In this document: positions 31,871-45,551 of the stretch, in pieces
Layout of the letters: every line of letters starts with the position of its first letter
Position numbering within the stretch: the stretch's first letter is position 1
Assembly (NCBI GenBank): GCA_009746045.1
Contig: RPFO01000065.1
Location: 2,616,484 to 2,680,483, forward strand
Length of the DNA stretch: 64,000 nt
Direction of reading: 5' to 3'
From: Mesostigma viride
Lineage: Eukaryota > Streptophyta > Mesostigmatophyceae > Mesostigmatales > Mesostigmataceae
Notes under the pieces: model-generated
Database searches by the model: none
Seen by the model: the letters and a program-made list of their open reading frames with translations, nothing else
What the model was told of the DNA's origin: nothing
Made by a program: the position numbers and the translations under genes

Positions 31871-33323
31871 GGCACAGATGTCGCAGGAATACACGATGGG
31901 AAATCAATTGGGTAAGCAGAGACCTTCGCAAGAATTCCACCAGTCCTCACCCAGCTGGTTATCACGGGAAAATTTTGAAAATGTTCTTCCTTTCCACAAT
32001 TCAATGTTCAAGATTATTTCCCACTTACAGTGGCAACCCCTTGGCGCCATATGGCAGACGCTACGCGACTGGTACTCCACATTATTTACAAAACTGAGGA
32101 AAGCTGGTGGAGGATTGCACGGCAGACGACCGGGCAGTAAACAGGTAGCCTAGAAACCTCGGCTACAGCGGCCAGCCAGGAATGCCGCGCTACAGACCCT
32201 CGCCCTTCTCGCCTGCAGCGAGCCTGCTGTGCTAAATGCCCGTCGTGCTGCTTCCTCTCCTCGCACGTTGCCTTTGTCGAGGGCGTGGGGCCATGGGGGG
32301 AGACACGAGACAACCAGCAGCACCGTCGCGCGAGCTGGTCGAACCAGGAGGCAGGAAGACAAGCGTCGCGCGCATTGCCGCCAGCCACCTGAGCACAGCC
32401 TAGTCTATACTACTAAGTAGTGACTAGTGTCACCCCCTGATCCTGCGCGCGTCCGTTCACAAACGGAGAAGCCGGACAGAGATCAAGATACTTATTGACG
32501 GGCGCCACGCCTGAAGAGGTGTAATACAGTTGTTGCGAACCGTCACATTCGCCGCGTCAGGCTATGATGTTTGCCATTATGCGGGCGTTGGAAATTCTAA
32601 ATGCGGACCTCGTACTGCGGAGCGCGGTGAAGATGTGAACATCGTCAGTCGACTTGCAGCCGCTTCTTATGATTTCGTCCTATCGTCATATGCCAAGTGG
32701 CATGTGCAGAGGGATCGTGGGCCATGAAGTACAGGCAATAATACGGCACATGAAGCTGCGTCCTCTCATTAAAATCCCAAATATGAGTTCTCCATGTGCC
32801 AGATCAGAATCCATGTACAGCGTTGACAAGTAGTTTGGATTCAAGTTAGCGAGCGACCTGCCAACTGCCGAGGCATGCCTCTAATATTTCCGAGCAGTCT
32901 ATGGCTGATGCGAGGAACATGCAAGTTCCACCATGCCTCTTCCATTTCGGCTCATGTAGCACGAAATACACATAAATGTAGTGACTTTTTGCTTGGGTTT
33001 GATTGCTTTGGTGTATATTCCAATGTGCGGCCAGTGCAATGGAAGGCTTGACGGGCATTGGTAATTGTTCCTATTTTATCCGATGAGGTCGGCTCTTTGC
33101 TGCAAATGAGTTTTTAGGCTTTTTCTTAGCGCCACTGGGCAGTCGTGGTCGAATTTCGGCTGCTAGCTCATTAAATTTGGTGTAGATGATTGACGGGAGT
33201 CCAGGCATTGGTCACGCATGATAAGCCCGTTGACGGAAATCGTGCGATAAAGAAGCGGCGTTACGCCCCCATAGGAGTCCTTATGTACTGGCTGCTGGCC
33301 ATATTGAAGCATGCACTTCGGCC
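31871..33323. other. Divergent upstream region between PDHB and the sulfotransferase
   Basis: The two genes are transcribed away from each other, so this 1.45 kb should hold both promoters and the unfound first exon(s) of PDHB. An ATGGCGCC..CACT^GTAAGT stretch on the minus strand near 32050 is one possible first exon, which I could not confirm. No repeat family was recognised. Confidence 0.4.
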
Positions 33324-36317
33324 ATGTCACTGATGACACCCCGTGCACGGACAGACAATGGCTGGGCCGCCCTGCGTGTATCCTGGTTACTCGCGCTGCT
33401 GCTATGTCATTTGGCGCACATAGTGGACGGACGAGGCCCCCTTCCCGACGGACCCGAACTACCTGATTCACCGGATCCCGCAAGCTTTAATGAGAATGCG
33501 CGCCCAGCGCGTTCGCCTCAATCCATGTGCAGGCAGGGAAACGCTGACGACGTACCGCGCCGGACGGGGCCGTCCGTATGCCTGGGCAGCGGCAGATACC
33601 AATACCTGGCCCCAACCGTGTTCATACTGGGCGGGCGGCGGGCGGGGACTACCATACTCGCTCAAGCGCTGACACGTCTATCTGGCGGCGTCCTGCGCAC
33701 GCCGTTCACAGAGGAGGGAGATGCCCCAGAGGATGACGAGGACAAGGAACCCGACACGAACGAGGAGGATGGCCCACCCGAGGGGGACCCGCCCGTGAGC
33801 GCATCTCGCCCCCGCGTGTACGGCACGCACTTCTTCGTGCGCAGCCCCTGGTCGCCGACCAAGGAGGACACGTTCCGCTACGTGTCTCACTTCCCCGCGT
33901 GCCCCCACGTGTCGCACCTGCGCGTGGGGCTGGACGCGAGCGAGGACTACCTGGCCACGCTGACCGTGCCGGGCAACCTGCACCTCATGTTCCCGCGCCT
34001 GTCCAAGTACTTCCGCTTCCTGGCGGTGATCCGCGACCCGGTGGCGCGCACGCTGTCCTGGTTCAACAGCTACGGCCGCACGCACGCGCGCATACCGTGC
34101 CATGTGCGCTTCCCGGACTGGCTGCGCGTCGCCATCCCGGCCACGCGCACGTGCGCCATGCGGCGGGCCGTGCTCAACACACCGCGTAAGCAGGTGAGGA
34201 CAGGTGGCATGAGCAGGCGAGGGCAGGTGGCGTAAGCAGGGGAGGGCAGCTAGCAAGGCCAGGCTGTGGGGAACTGAGGGAAACGCTGCTGGCTGTGCCA
34301 TGTGCTAATCGCTGCCCTGCGCGACATCCCAGCCGACGCATGTACCTGACGCATGGGGCCTGTGAAGGGAATCACGCACACAAACGCACAGGGCCAGTGG
34401 CCGTCGGCCCCCAAGGATAGCCTAGGCCGTGAGCGGGGCGCACCCTTCTCCATGCTGGCTCCTCGGCAAGTAATCGGAATGTAATGGCCAAGTAATGGCC
34501 AAGAATGCCTGGACATCGTCGACAGAAACCCAGTGCTTGTTGTCTGCACTTGGTTAAAACGTTTGCTGTTGTTGCTGGCACTTGGCACGGTGCAAACCGT
34601 GCAGTGTCAAACGGAACAATGGTCTTGTTGCCTGGCGGGCCTTGTGGATGCGTGAGCCAGGGTCACACCATCATCCGCCGTACCCTGCATTAGGAACAAA
34701 GCGCCTCTAAAACATGCCCTCTCTCCCCCCTGCCTCCTCGATCACTCCATGACATCATCCACTTGCCTGACGTGATCCATGCTTGTGCTGCCATTACCAA
34801 CCTGGCCCCTGCCACCAACCCGATCCCCCGCCACCAACCTGGCCCCCGCCACCAACCTGCCATCTGTCACCAGCGGTACCTGGATTGCTGGGAGACCCTC
34901 AGCCAGCCCACCAATGCTAGCCTGCCTGCAGGCGCTGCGGGCCCCGCCTCCCTCCTCGCTGGTGGTGCGATCGGCACCGGCCTGCTGGAGGGCTGGCATG
35001 TGGTGCAGGTGGAGGAGTGGCTGAGACTGTTCCGCAAGCGGCAGATTTTGTTTCTCTCATTTCGTGACCTGGTGGCAGATGCCGCGACGCAGGCCGATAC
35101 TTTCTGCCGGGTGAGCACTGCGGGGGGGGGGGGGGGGGGGGGAGGGGAAAGGGCGAAGCAGCTCGGAGAGGGTGGGCCCAAGCGAGGGTTTCCATGCCCG
35201 GTGTATAACGTTGGGCTCCTGGCTATGGATGAGAAGGGGCATTGCGGGGGTAGGGTGGAGTCTCTGGTGGTGGTGGTGGTGGTGGTGGTGGTGGTGGTGG
35301 TGGTGGTAGTGGTGGTGGGGTGGATGATTGTGTTTGTAGGAGTTTATGTGGCTGTGCATTCGATTGATTGCGGTTCGCGGGAGGGTAACGGGGCACACAG
35401 AGTTGCGGCAAAAAAAAAAGTTGTGGCCGCCACACCCTGCATCTATGTGTGTCAGAAGTAGTTGCCCAGCGTCATGCATCACACGGGCAGGCAGGTGCGT
35501 TGTGTTCCGCCTGCTTTGCAAGGACACAAGCCTGCAGGCTCGGGTGGGGCCCCCTCTAGGCTGACGTGGGCTTGACCACGTATCTGTGTGGCCACGTTGC
35601 ATAGTTGAATGGGGCACAGCGGGCAGCTGATACTCACTAGTGCAGCGCCCTATCCATTTGCAAGGTGGGACATGGTTAGCCACAAAGGCGTTTCTTGTCT
35701 GAGATGCACTTAACCACTGGGCAGCCCCCCACCTGCCCGTTATTTGCGTGCTGTTATACTGGCTTCACCTTTTGCTTGGCGTAAGCTGTTTATCTTTACG
35801 CCGTCACTACCAGGTGCCTGACGCCATCACTGTACCCCCTTGCCGGTATGTGCATTCCTGCCTGGCTGCCCACCTGGCCATGCCGCAGGTGTTTGATTTC
35901 CTGGGCATACCAGGGGAGCGGCTGCCCCCCCGTACTGTCTACCGTGCCGATGGCCACCAGCTGTGGCTGCGTGCCCAAGCAGCCCGCGCGGCTGCCGCCG
36001 TCAATGGGGCCATCGGCTCCGCCCCAGCTGCACGAGTCCCCCCTATATGCCCGCCCGAGCGCATGGACGAGGCGTCACGCACCAAGCTGGTGGAGTTCTT
36101 CCACGAATGGAACCAGGAGCTGCACCTACTGGCGGACGCCCGCGCGCTGCGCATCGAGACGTTTGCCAACCTTGCGGACATCAGCAGCCGCAAGAAGGAC
36201 GTGCTGTCGCAGGACCAGGGCGGCAAGGCGTCCAAGGAGATCGAGAGAAAGGAGAGGGCGGATAACAAGATGGTCTCTGTGCTGCGTAAGATTGTGTCCG
36301 GGTGGATGCGCCGCTAG
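33324..36317 (+). CDS. Golgi-type carbohydrate sulfotransferase, heparan-sulfate-sulfotransferase-like (3 exons)
   Basis: Exons are 33324-34193, 34874-35110 and 35889-36317, all phase 0, giving 511 residues. The enzyme should transfer sulfate from PAPS to a glycan. Residues about 17-34 form a signal anchor. The 5'-phosphosulfate loop is FILGGRRAGTTIL (about 99-111). The 3'-phosphate site is VIRDPVARTLSWF (about 234-246). The segment GLLEGWHVVQVEEWLRLF, then ILFLSFRDLVAD, then VFDFLGIPGERLP is the classical end of the Sulfotransfer_1 / HS sulfotransferase fold. An acidic insert (EEGDAPEDDEDKEPDTNEED, about 130-150) separates the loop from the next strand. The C-terminus is long, charged and Lys/Arg-rich. 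The usual loop Lys (KGGT) is replaced here by GRRAGT. The acceptor is unknown. Confidence 0.85.
35120..35320. repeat. Poly-G run and (GGT)n array in intron 2 of the sulfotransferase
   Basis: About 19 G residues sit 12 bp after the splice donor. A (GGT)n array of about 17 units begins near 35264. Both are in the RNA sense strand. Confidence 0.9.
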
Positions 36318-36699
36318 GCATGCCTGGGGGGGGAAGAACCAGTAGACGTCTCCTGCAGATCTTTGGCCATCGTCAAGTGGGAAACCGGTCTTGGAATGAG
36401 TTTGACATGTTCCCTCTGGGGAGAAAGGGCTACATTCATGGCCCCAGGGGCTACTTTCAACGTCTGATGATGCTGCGTCGCTTCGGTTCGGGTGCTGTGG
36501 TCAGCGCGTGTGCAGACGGGAAGGCAATGTGTACAAATGGGAAGGACGTAGTAGTATGTGGGTATGCGGGGGGCTAATCACATCACCACATAGTTATTGC
36601 CAGGGCCGGGGCTCACAATGCATTCAGTTTTAGGCAGTCGGGGCAATCCAGGTGGCCAAGTTAGTGGCAGGTCACATCGTACATAATCCTGTTGGGCAT
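36318..36699. other. 3' flank of the sulfotransferase
   Basis: This is probably 3' UTR followed by intergenic DNA. No further gene was recognised. Confidence 0.4.
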
Positions 36700-37030
36700 T
36701 AGTCTCGTCCTGCCGGTGGATCGCATCCGTTGGGAGAGTCACGGGGTACAGTCTTTAGAGCAGGTACCTTGCATCCCTGATGGATGCACAACAAGAAGGG
36801 GGCAGGGCCACCTTCTCTCTTTGCCTTGAATGAAAGGCAGGCCACAGGTTCTATTCTCTTCTTTTCACTGGCAGAGTCTTGCAACTACTGCGGATGCAAT
36901 ACACCTTCGTCGAAGCAAAAGCGTAGCGCCTGCAGAAAGGCTTCCCCATGGTCCACCGGCTACAGATATAGGCTCGGAACACATTTTGAGGCGCTGCCGG
37001 TTTGGGAGAATGTAGATGCCTCACACGGAG
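36700..37030 (-). repeat. Family D-related repeat
   Basis: It shares the AGCAAAAGCGTAGCG..TGCAGAAAGGCT block and the GGCTCGGAACACATTT region with 1850-1960. Divergence is high. Confidence 0.4.
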
Positions 37031-37084
37031 CCGGCATGATCAGGGGCGCACATTTTGGGGCGCTGATAGTCTCATTGAAGTATT

Positions 37085-37265
37085 ATTAATAAATTAAGAA
37101 CATATCTCCGTGGGGAGTAAAGGTAACACATGTCCCTGAGAGGTGTGTGTGTGGTTTTTAATAGATTCTGAGCTATAACCTGCAGGTGGTGGGTGTAAAC
37201 TGCCACCTGGCTTCTCTGGACCGTGCACAAGGGCACATGCACCTCTGGACAATGTCCATGTATTC
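37085..37265 (-). repeat. Family C 3' end fragment
   Basis: On the minus strand it runs through the GTGCACGGTCCAG..AGGTGGCAGTTTACACC..CTGCAGGTTATAGC blocks to the hairpin CTCC-CCAC-GGAG (37106-37117) and an AT tail. Only the 3' ~180 bp is present. The changed loop (CCAC) leaves the stem intact. Confidence 0.65.
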
Positions 37266-37305
37266 CAACAACTGTAGTGTAGACATGGGGTGGAAGATTA
37301 ATTAA

Positions 37306-38250
<945 letters not shown>

Positions 38251-39465
38251 GCGGGGGCCGGAATGTTCTTGTGCCGCAAGCGGCCGGGGCGCCGCACTGA
38301 GATGCCATTACAAGATGGGTAGTAACCCTCGCCCAGTGCGATGTCACGTTTGCCCCCCCCACGGGGGGCGGAGCGCCCGCCGCACGTGCGGCCTGCGCAC
38401 GGGTGCCAGGTATAATAAGGATCGTGCCCGTCAGCTTCTTAGCGTCAAGAGACTCGGCATCCTCCCCAAGGTCCATGGGGAAGCGACGGAGAGGAGGGGG
38501 GACATCCCCCCCTAAAATCGCACAAGAGCGCGCTCCCTCCGGTCATCTGGCCTAGCGCGCCGCCCGGCGCCAGCCAAAGTGAAAAATGGCCCGCACGGTG
38601 CGCTCTGTCAGCCAAAAGGCCCGCGGCGCGCCGGATCGAAAACGGCAACTTTGGGAGTGTGCTACAAGCTACGTTGGTTGTAGGACACGTGGCACTTTTT
38701 ATAGCATCTCTTATTAGTAGAAATGCTCTTAGTTAGTTGTATCCCGCGCCACACATGGCAGCAGAGAGTCTGTTGTTGTGCATGGTGGTGGTTGTGGTGG
38801 TTGTTGTTGTCAAGTTGTTGCGCCCGGCCACGCCGCACATGGGCGCCAGTGCAGAGATTTGGAAACGACCTATCTAGATCGATATAGTGGCCTAGATGAA
38901 GCTCTTAGCAAGCGCTAATGATATAATTTAGCAAACTGGCTCCAAGTAATATAGTCCTGAGCTGTTCAATGATGATTCAACATTTTGTACTGCAGTGCTC
39001 CGGCTTCACGCTGGTTGTTGGTGCGATGGTGGTTCAAATGCAACTTGCAAGAACGTCAAGCGGACTGAAGACGATGCCTGGCGCCAGGTCCGGTGTCAGA
39101 CTGAGAATCAACAACAACAACAACCTGACGGCCGGCCTGAAAGTTGATACGTCTTCCTAGAATCAACCAATGCGGCTTGGTAAGTTCTCAGCGTAAGTTA
39201 ATTGTAAGTATACAGCATTGTCAAAGCTGACTCCTGCACTAAAAATCCATCAAGCGCCGGATCCCACGCTAGCGGGATCACCTGAGTGCAATCCTTAATT
39301 TTCTAAAACCAGGTGCCGGACCGCGGCGGGAAGAGTGCACTCCTGAAACTTGTCGGAGGTTGGCGCCACCCTCAAAAATTTCGCGACCGGAGTGCACTCC
39401 GTCGCCAAAATTCTGGCGCCGGACCCGTTTTTCCCGTTTTTGGGTGCTGATGCCATATTATAATT
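38251..39465. other. Family B 5' remnant and unannotated flank
   Basis: The part up to about 38480 resembles 18350-18480 and is probably the 5' part of family B. The rest, including a TTGTTG/GGTGGT-rich patch near 38775-38820, shows no gene. Confidence 0.4.
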
Positions 39466-41010
39466 GGTGAGATGAAGCTGGACGGGCCCTCCGCCTTCCC
39501 CGCTCGCGAGGTAAGGCGGGGGCACCTCCGCTGCTGCTCATGCATCTTTGAGAACCCGGCGGACAAGATTTCGTTCCTCAGACGCCGCAAGCGGCTCGAG
39601 AGGACTCACTACGCATTGGACCCAGGACCTTTGATGACCCCGGCTGGCCCGGCGGCAGCAACAACGGCGATGGGAGCTAGATGGCCGACCTACCTCCAGC
39701 TCGATCCGGCAGCTAGACCGCGGCGGGGAAGCCGGTGTACTGGAAGGGGGCGGCCATCTACTTCGGCCACAAGCCCTGGCAAGCGACCCCCACTGCCCCA
39801 GCACCTCCAGCCACCCCAGCTTAGGGGACTACAGCAGTAGTAGTGTAGACTAGTAAGGCCTAGCCAAGTTGGCCTTGTACTGATGTACGCCTATTTCGTG
39901 ATCGCTTTAAATTAACTGCTGGGAAGCATGCTTCCTGACACCGCCGCCGATGTGGCCGGATGTCCACCCGCATCGGCCTGGCCTAGCTGGGCTCGGCATC
40001 GCTCACTCAATTAAAACCTACTGGCACTCGAAGGTCCTCGGCGAGCACCGCAAGCGCATGCTCCTCAAGGTCCTGGTCCTCACGGTGCTCACGTATGGCG
40101 CCGAGGCATGGACGCTCACGGACACGCTGGCGGCCAAGCTAAACGGCACGGTAACCACTGAGGATGCTCCGTCAGGCCCTAGCTGAATGTCGGGTTTTCC
40201 ACGCATAGGTCTTTAGAATCTTTGTACCAGGGCATGCCTCGCATAAATCGGACGAGATTAGACAGCGTAGGATAGCATTCGTAGGACATCTTGCTCGCAC
40301 CAGCCAGGTAGACACCGCCCTCGGTCTGGCCGGCCCCCAGCGGCTTGGCCAGCCAGGGCGGCATATCCTGACCTGGCCTGGCCCCAAGGACATTCCTAAG
40401 AAGGTAGGCAAACATGTCATGACCTACCCACAGCATGCAGAACTTTGCTGGCTGACCTAGTGGTCCCGGCTCAGTTAATTGAACATCGCATTCACTCCCT
40501 CTCTCTTGCTTGGACTGCTATGCAGGACAAGAAGAGGTGGAAGACCATGCATTGTCCAGGCTCATACGCCCGCCCCTGTGGGCAAGCCCCCTCCCCCCAA
40601 GCGGAAGGAGCGCTTTGCTGAGTAGCATAGGTAGGTTTTCTAGATTAGATTAGCTTAGAGTTAGATTAGTTCGGTTTCGCGGCTTTGTCCCCCCTCCATC
40701 CATCCACGTACGGGAACTTATTATGTGCTACATGATCTCCCAACGGAGTCAAGTTATAATTTAATTTAATTTAATTTTAATGTACGCCTATTATTATGGT
40801 CCCCATACCAGCTGATGACTTAGCATCAGTATAATTTTGCCATGTACATGTGTGCCTATGATGTGCCCCCACACCTGGCAGATGATGCCTAGCATTATTT
40901 AGTTATGCTGCGCGGCCATGCAGAGAGCTATACTCTCTGCTGAGAAGCCATGCCCTCTAGCCATTGTCAAGCCATGATGATCTAATTCCTCCCTATGAGG
41001 TGAGACAACT
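39466..41010 (+). mobile_element. Family C ORF1-type element split by a LINE
   Basis: The segment 39466-39830 encodes a corrupted ORF1 C-terminal domain (ADKISFLRRRKRLERT, PVYWKGAAIYFGHKPW in shifting frames) and continues into the family 3' UTR. The UTR is interrupted at 39896 by a LINE. It resumes at 40781 with the CTCTCTGCTGAGA..GCCATG blocks typical of family C, up to about 41010. The interruption shows that this copy is older than the LINE. Confidence 0.75.
39896..40780 (+). mobile_element. 5'-truncated LINE inserted in a family C element
   Basis: This is an 885-bp 3' portion of the APE-type LINE. It contains YGAEAWTLTDTLAAKL, an IRQRRIAFVGHLAR-type block, the 3' UTR, hairpin CTCC-CAAC-GGAG (40737-40748) and a TTTAATTTAA tail. 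ATGTACGCCTATT flanks it at 39883-39895 and 40780-40792, a 13-bp target duplication. Confidence 0.9.
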
Positions 41011-41217
41011 ATGCCTGGACGCATGCATGGCGATCGATCCAACGCCGTGGAAGGACTAGGGTAGTTGCATGTCCAGATGAGAGGAAAGACGCGAAGGCCG
41101 CGGGAGCTAGCCGCGTGGCTATCTCTAGGAAGACCTGCATGGAGGGAGACAGAGTGTAAAAAGAAAGGTTGATAGGGAAAACACAGATACACACACACAT
41201 GCACACACACACACACA

Positions 41218-41506
41218 CACCAACACCACCACCACCACCACCACCACCACCACCACCACCACCACCACCACCACCACCACCACCACCACCACCACCACCA
41301 CCACCACCACCACCACCACCACCACCACCACCACCACCACCACCACCACCACCACCACCACCACCACCACCACCACCACCACCACCACCACCACCACCAC
41401 CACCACCACCACCACCACCACCACCACCACCACCACCACCACCACCACCACCACCACCACCACCACCACCACCACCACCACCACCACCACCACCACCACC
41501 ACCGCC
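41218..41506. repeat. (ACC)n microsatellite, about 96 units
   Basis: An almost pure CCA/ACC array is preceded by a short CA tract. Both strands give long meaningless ORFs (poly-P, poly-G, poly-V, poly-W). Confidence 0.97.
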
Positions 41507-41599
41507 ACCCAAAACAAACAAAAACAAAGAAGGAAAAGAGGGAACGCATACACACATCAGTGCACGAAGGGGCTAAAAGAAAAAGTAAGGAGGATACAT

Positions 41600-41730
41600 T
41601 ACAAAGGGAAAAGGAAAAAAGAATTAAAAGAAAGAAAGAAAGATTCAAGAAAAAGAAAGAAAGAAAAAAGAAAGAAAAAAGAAAGAAAAAAGAAAGAAAA
41701 AAGAAAGAAAAAAGAAAGAAAATACATGTA
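41600..41730. repeat. (GAAA)n purine-rich tract
   Basis: AAAG/AAAAAG units with interruptions, followed by an AT-rich ATAATAATA patch up to about 41800. Confidence 0.85.
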
Positions 41731-42296
41731 AATAGTAATAATACGAACAATAAGTAATAAAGACAAAAGTAAAGAGTAATAATAATAACAAAAGCAACAA
41801 TGGAATAAATAAAGAGGTCATTGCTGGGATGTGGTGAGGCACAGGCGATGTTGGAGAATGGGTCAGGAGTTCGATGTTTCATGCGTACGTCCATGGTGCC
41901 CCTCGGGGGTCTCCTGTCCAACAGGGTCATTTGAAAGCCTCGTGCCCAGCTCACTCCCATGAAAAAGGAGTAAGTTGAAAACCCCTAAATGGTCTGGCTG
42001 CCGATTTTCCGCCTAAAACTGAGTTACAGCCGACACGTCGGCACCTTCTCGGGGGACCAAATGCCGCGAAATCTATTGAGAATTAGGGCAAGCTTAGCTG
42101 AGAAGATCGAAAGTTTATAAGTTTCCTCACAGCATGGTACTAGGGTTTGCATACTTTTGACAAAGTTTAACCCATGTTCTGGACCGTCCAAGGTGGGGGG
42201 GTACAGGGTTTTTTGGGTACTTTTGGGTGCAGTCGGTACCGACGTACGACGCAAAATTCACGTTCGCACGTGATTTTCTTGTGTGACAGCCCGTGC

Positions 42297-44770
42297 ATGG
42301 CGGCCGCGCCCACGACCATGGCAGCCTCAGGGCGGCTCGTTAGGGGCCTTAGAGTTAGCGTTCCTGCGGTCCTGTTCGGGGCTGACTGGGCAGAGGATAA
42401 ATATGGTGAAAATTATGCGAATGTGCGCATACCAGGGACAGTAACGCGGGTGACACGAGACAAAACGCAGGCATTTTGCTTGTTCGATGGCGATAAAAGG
42501 CCGCTCCCACTCACGAAGGACCAGGTTTTTGAGTATCTGGTGGCTGCTGACGATGTGGGGGATGGTGCCGATGAAACTCCTGGCCCGGCAGAGGCGCGGG
42601 AGGCGACCCCTGAGGCGGATGAGGTGGAGCAGTCGGACGCTGGGTCTGAGGAGGAATACGAGGAGGAGGAGGAGGATGACGGCGAGGATGATGAGGAGGA
42701 CATCGAGGAGTCTCCGGTGAAGAAGCGCAAGCGTTCACGAGCCAAGAAAGCTGCCAAGCACCCCCCCGGCGCCAGAGGATCGATGGGGGCAGAAAGAAAG
42801 GCCGCAAATCGCTGGCCGCGCGGGCACCGGATTCTGACCCGGAAGAGGAGGAACATCTGCAAAAGCAGTCCGATGGCGTGGAGGACATGCCTGAGCAGGA
42901 TGTGGGCGATCCGGTGCTAAGCGACGATGAGCCTGCTGATGAGGGGAGTGCCTCGGATCCTGCACGAGGGTGGGTTTTGGGGGTGGGAGCACCCGACGGC
43001 CATGTGCAGTCTTTGTCGACAAACATTGCTGTCGACGTTGCCATGCCAACTCCTGAGCAGGCCAAGCTGCCTGGCGGCAACCAGACTAAGTACCAAGAGA
43101 GCCCTATCGACATCTTTGCTCTGCTGTGGACACGAGATGAGGTGCTGGGCCCAATTGTGGAGGAGACAAACAGGTATGCCAACATGAAGCTGGCCACTCT
43201 GCCACCCCAGGCACGTGAGTGGACGCCATTGACCATCCATGAGCTGGCCAAGTGGTTGGGGATCCTGGTTACCATGGGCCTGGGGCGCCTGCCTAACGCA
43301 CAGCTCTACTTCACTGACCGCAAGGTGGGCATGTCCACAGCCCCGGGCCTGCAGCACGCCATGTCATTCAAGCGTTTCCAGCAGATCACACGCTTCCTGC
43401 ACTTCAGGGACAGTGCTTTCAAGCCAGCCAACACCGAGTGCCGCGAGTACCGCCTCTACCAGTTCGAGTGGCTCGAGATCCACCTCAACAAGGCGTACAA
43501 GAAGTACTGCACGCTCGGGGGGAAGTGCGCCATCGACGAGCGCTGCGTGGGCACCGGCCACAAGTACTGCTGCATTCGCTGCTTCAACCCACTGAAGCCA
43601 GCCCCCTTTCACATCCTGGGGTACTCCGCGTGTGGCCACCCCAGCGGCTACCTGTGGCACTACCACACGTACGACAAGCTGCCGGAGGAGCAGCACACGG
43701 TCAAGGTGGTGCAGCTCCTGGGGGAGACCCTGCCCCACCCCATGGACGTGGCCATGGACAGGTGGTACACCAGCCGGCCAGCCGTGGAGTGGCTGCATGA
43801 GCAGGGCCACAACGTGGTCGGCACGGTTGTGCCCAACCGCAGGGGCATCCCCTGGGCTGAGCTCAAGATGCTCATCCCCAAGGGCAAGGCACTCAAGCAG
43901 GGCTTCTACGCGTGGGCAGTGCACGAGGAGACGGGGCTGCAGGCGCTTGTGTGGATGGACCGCAAGCTCGTGTACCTGCTGCAGAAGGGGTATGGCCTGC
44001 AGGAGGTCTTGGTGGACCGCCACGGCGGGCGTGGCAATGCGAGGGTGAACGTCCCAGCACCGTCAGCCGTCCCCAACTACTGGTCATGCTACAAAGCAGT
44101 CGACCTGTTTGACCAGCTGGCTGCAGAGTATGACGTGGGCAGGGCCCTGGTGAGCAGGGTGTGGTGGCACAGGGCCTTTGGGGCCCACCTGGTGAATGCC
44201 ATCACCAATTCATACCTGCTGATGACCTTCGTCAACCGCGGCAAGTCCACCATGACCCACTACACCTTCCTGTCCCTGCTGGCAGCCCAGCTGGGCGAGA
44301 ACAAGTGGCCAGGGGCGCCTGCCCCTGTCAGGCAGCTCACCCTCACACCAACCAGGGAGGGACGGTGGGATGGCAACCACCAGCCTGAGCGCATTCCCTT
44401 CGTGATCGAGGCTGACTGCGCGGTCTGCTCCGCCACAACCACCACCGGTGCCCGCAAGCGCACAAGCTCGTGGTGCCCAGAGTGTGACATTGCTCTGTGC
44501 AGCAGCGTGGACTATCCGTGCTTCCAGATTTTCCACTCAGGCCAAGTGCCAGGGCTGGACGTGATTCCAGGGGAGTCAACCCCTGACGCCAGGCACTCCA
44601 AGAAACTCACCGAGAAGAGCGAGCCGGGGAGGACCTGGGCAGGACAAAGGCAGACCCGCAGGACGGCAGGGCCTGGTTCCACCCTGCAAGGGGTCGCTAG
44701 GAAGGCCTGGCTGAGGGCCAACTGCCCCATCAACAAGAAGAAGAAGAAGAAGTCAACCACCCCATCATAA
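42297..44770 (+). pseudogene. piggyBac transposase (DDE_Tnp_1_7 type) with one frameshift
   Basis: From ATG 42297 the first ~155 codons encode an acidic N-terminal region ending in KKRKRSRAKKAAKH. The frame then breaks at a run of 7 C near 42761 and resumes one base out of step (GRKKGRKS...) and stays open to 44770. The rest is a full piggyBac domain: IVEETNRYAN, LTIHELAKWLGILVTMG, SFKRFQQITRFLHF. The likely catalytic acidic residues are in KCAIDERCVG (about 43531), VAMDRWYTS (about 43757) and KAVDLFDQLA (about 44100). A Cys-rich C-terminal finger (CAVCS ... CPEC ... C, about 44415-44525) follows, then a Lys-rich end. A single homopolymer indel, real or from sequencing, is the only defect. 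A very short intron is a weaker alternative. Confidence 0.85.
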
Positions 44771-45551
44771 ACTGGGTGTATTGTACGCCATAGGCAGTTT
44801 GCACACTATAGTGGCTCCTCTTGAGAGGCTTGTGTGTTGCTTATTTTAATTGTGCATGTGTGCCCATTATCAGTTTGTAGGGCATGAACATCTGATTGCC
44901 ACATGGATGAGCATGTAATGTGTTGGTGGTGTTATATGTGCATGGTGGTGTATCTCACTTGTAGGCTCATCGCTCAGCCTCGTGAATGGTATATAGCCAA
45001 GCAGTGTCTCCACCCCGAGCCAGTTTATTTTACATTGCCACCTTGTGTTGCCAGTCTAGTGCACCCAGTTTGAGCTTAGATGGACAATAATTAGGTTGGG
45101 GATGTGACCTTGTCTTGTGATGAACATCGTTGCATGCCAGCGGCCCCTACTCATGGCGCTTTTATTTGCAAGCATAATAAACCATTTTATTGCATATAAT
45201 GAGTCAAAACTATCAAGGAAGTTCATATTTCACGTCTATGCTATTAGTTGGGTCCCAGGACCTACAATAATGACAGCCACCCTTGAGATAGCATGTGACA
45301 CGTACATGAAACAAGTACTGCCGATGCATCGGCACCTTCTTGTACAGGGTGTAACTACTGGCATACCCATCCAACCATGGACCCCAATGGCTCAAACTAT
45401 TCACCAACTAATTCTCCATCATCCCTGAAGTGGCAGGTGCCTAGGTATTTTTGCCTAATTCACAACACACATTCTACCAAAAATGAAAACGCGCGTCTTG
45501 ACCCCCCTGACTTTGACGGCAGTTATATATAGCCTACCCTGCATATATATG
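44771..45551. other. piggyBac 3' non-coding region
   Basis: No gene is seen. It contains the palindrome GCCGATGCATCGGC (45320-45333) also found near both element ends, and ends at the ATATATATGAG target (45541-45551) of the LINE array. Confidence 0.5.

Noticed and set aside
41009-41960. 350-residue ORF with poly-Trp, and poly-Gly or poly-Val alternatives
   Set aside because: It is entirely the (ACC)n repeat plus flanking non-coding DNA.
42755-42770. Programmed frameshift in the piggyBac gene
   Set aside because: There is no slippery heptamer with a stimulating structure, only a C homopolymer. A simple indel or sequencing error is more likely.
45117-45428. 103-residue ORF downstream of the piggyBac transposase
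   Set aside because: It has no recognisable motif, no Kozak-like context and lies in the element's non-coding region. It is probably chance.
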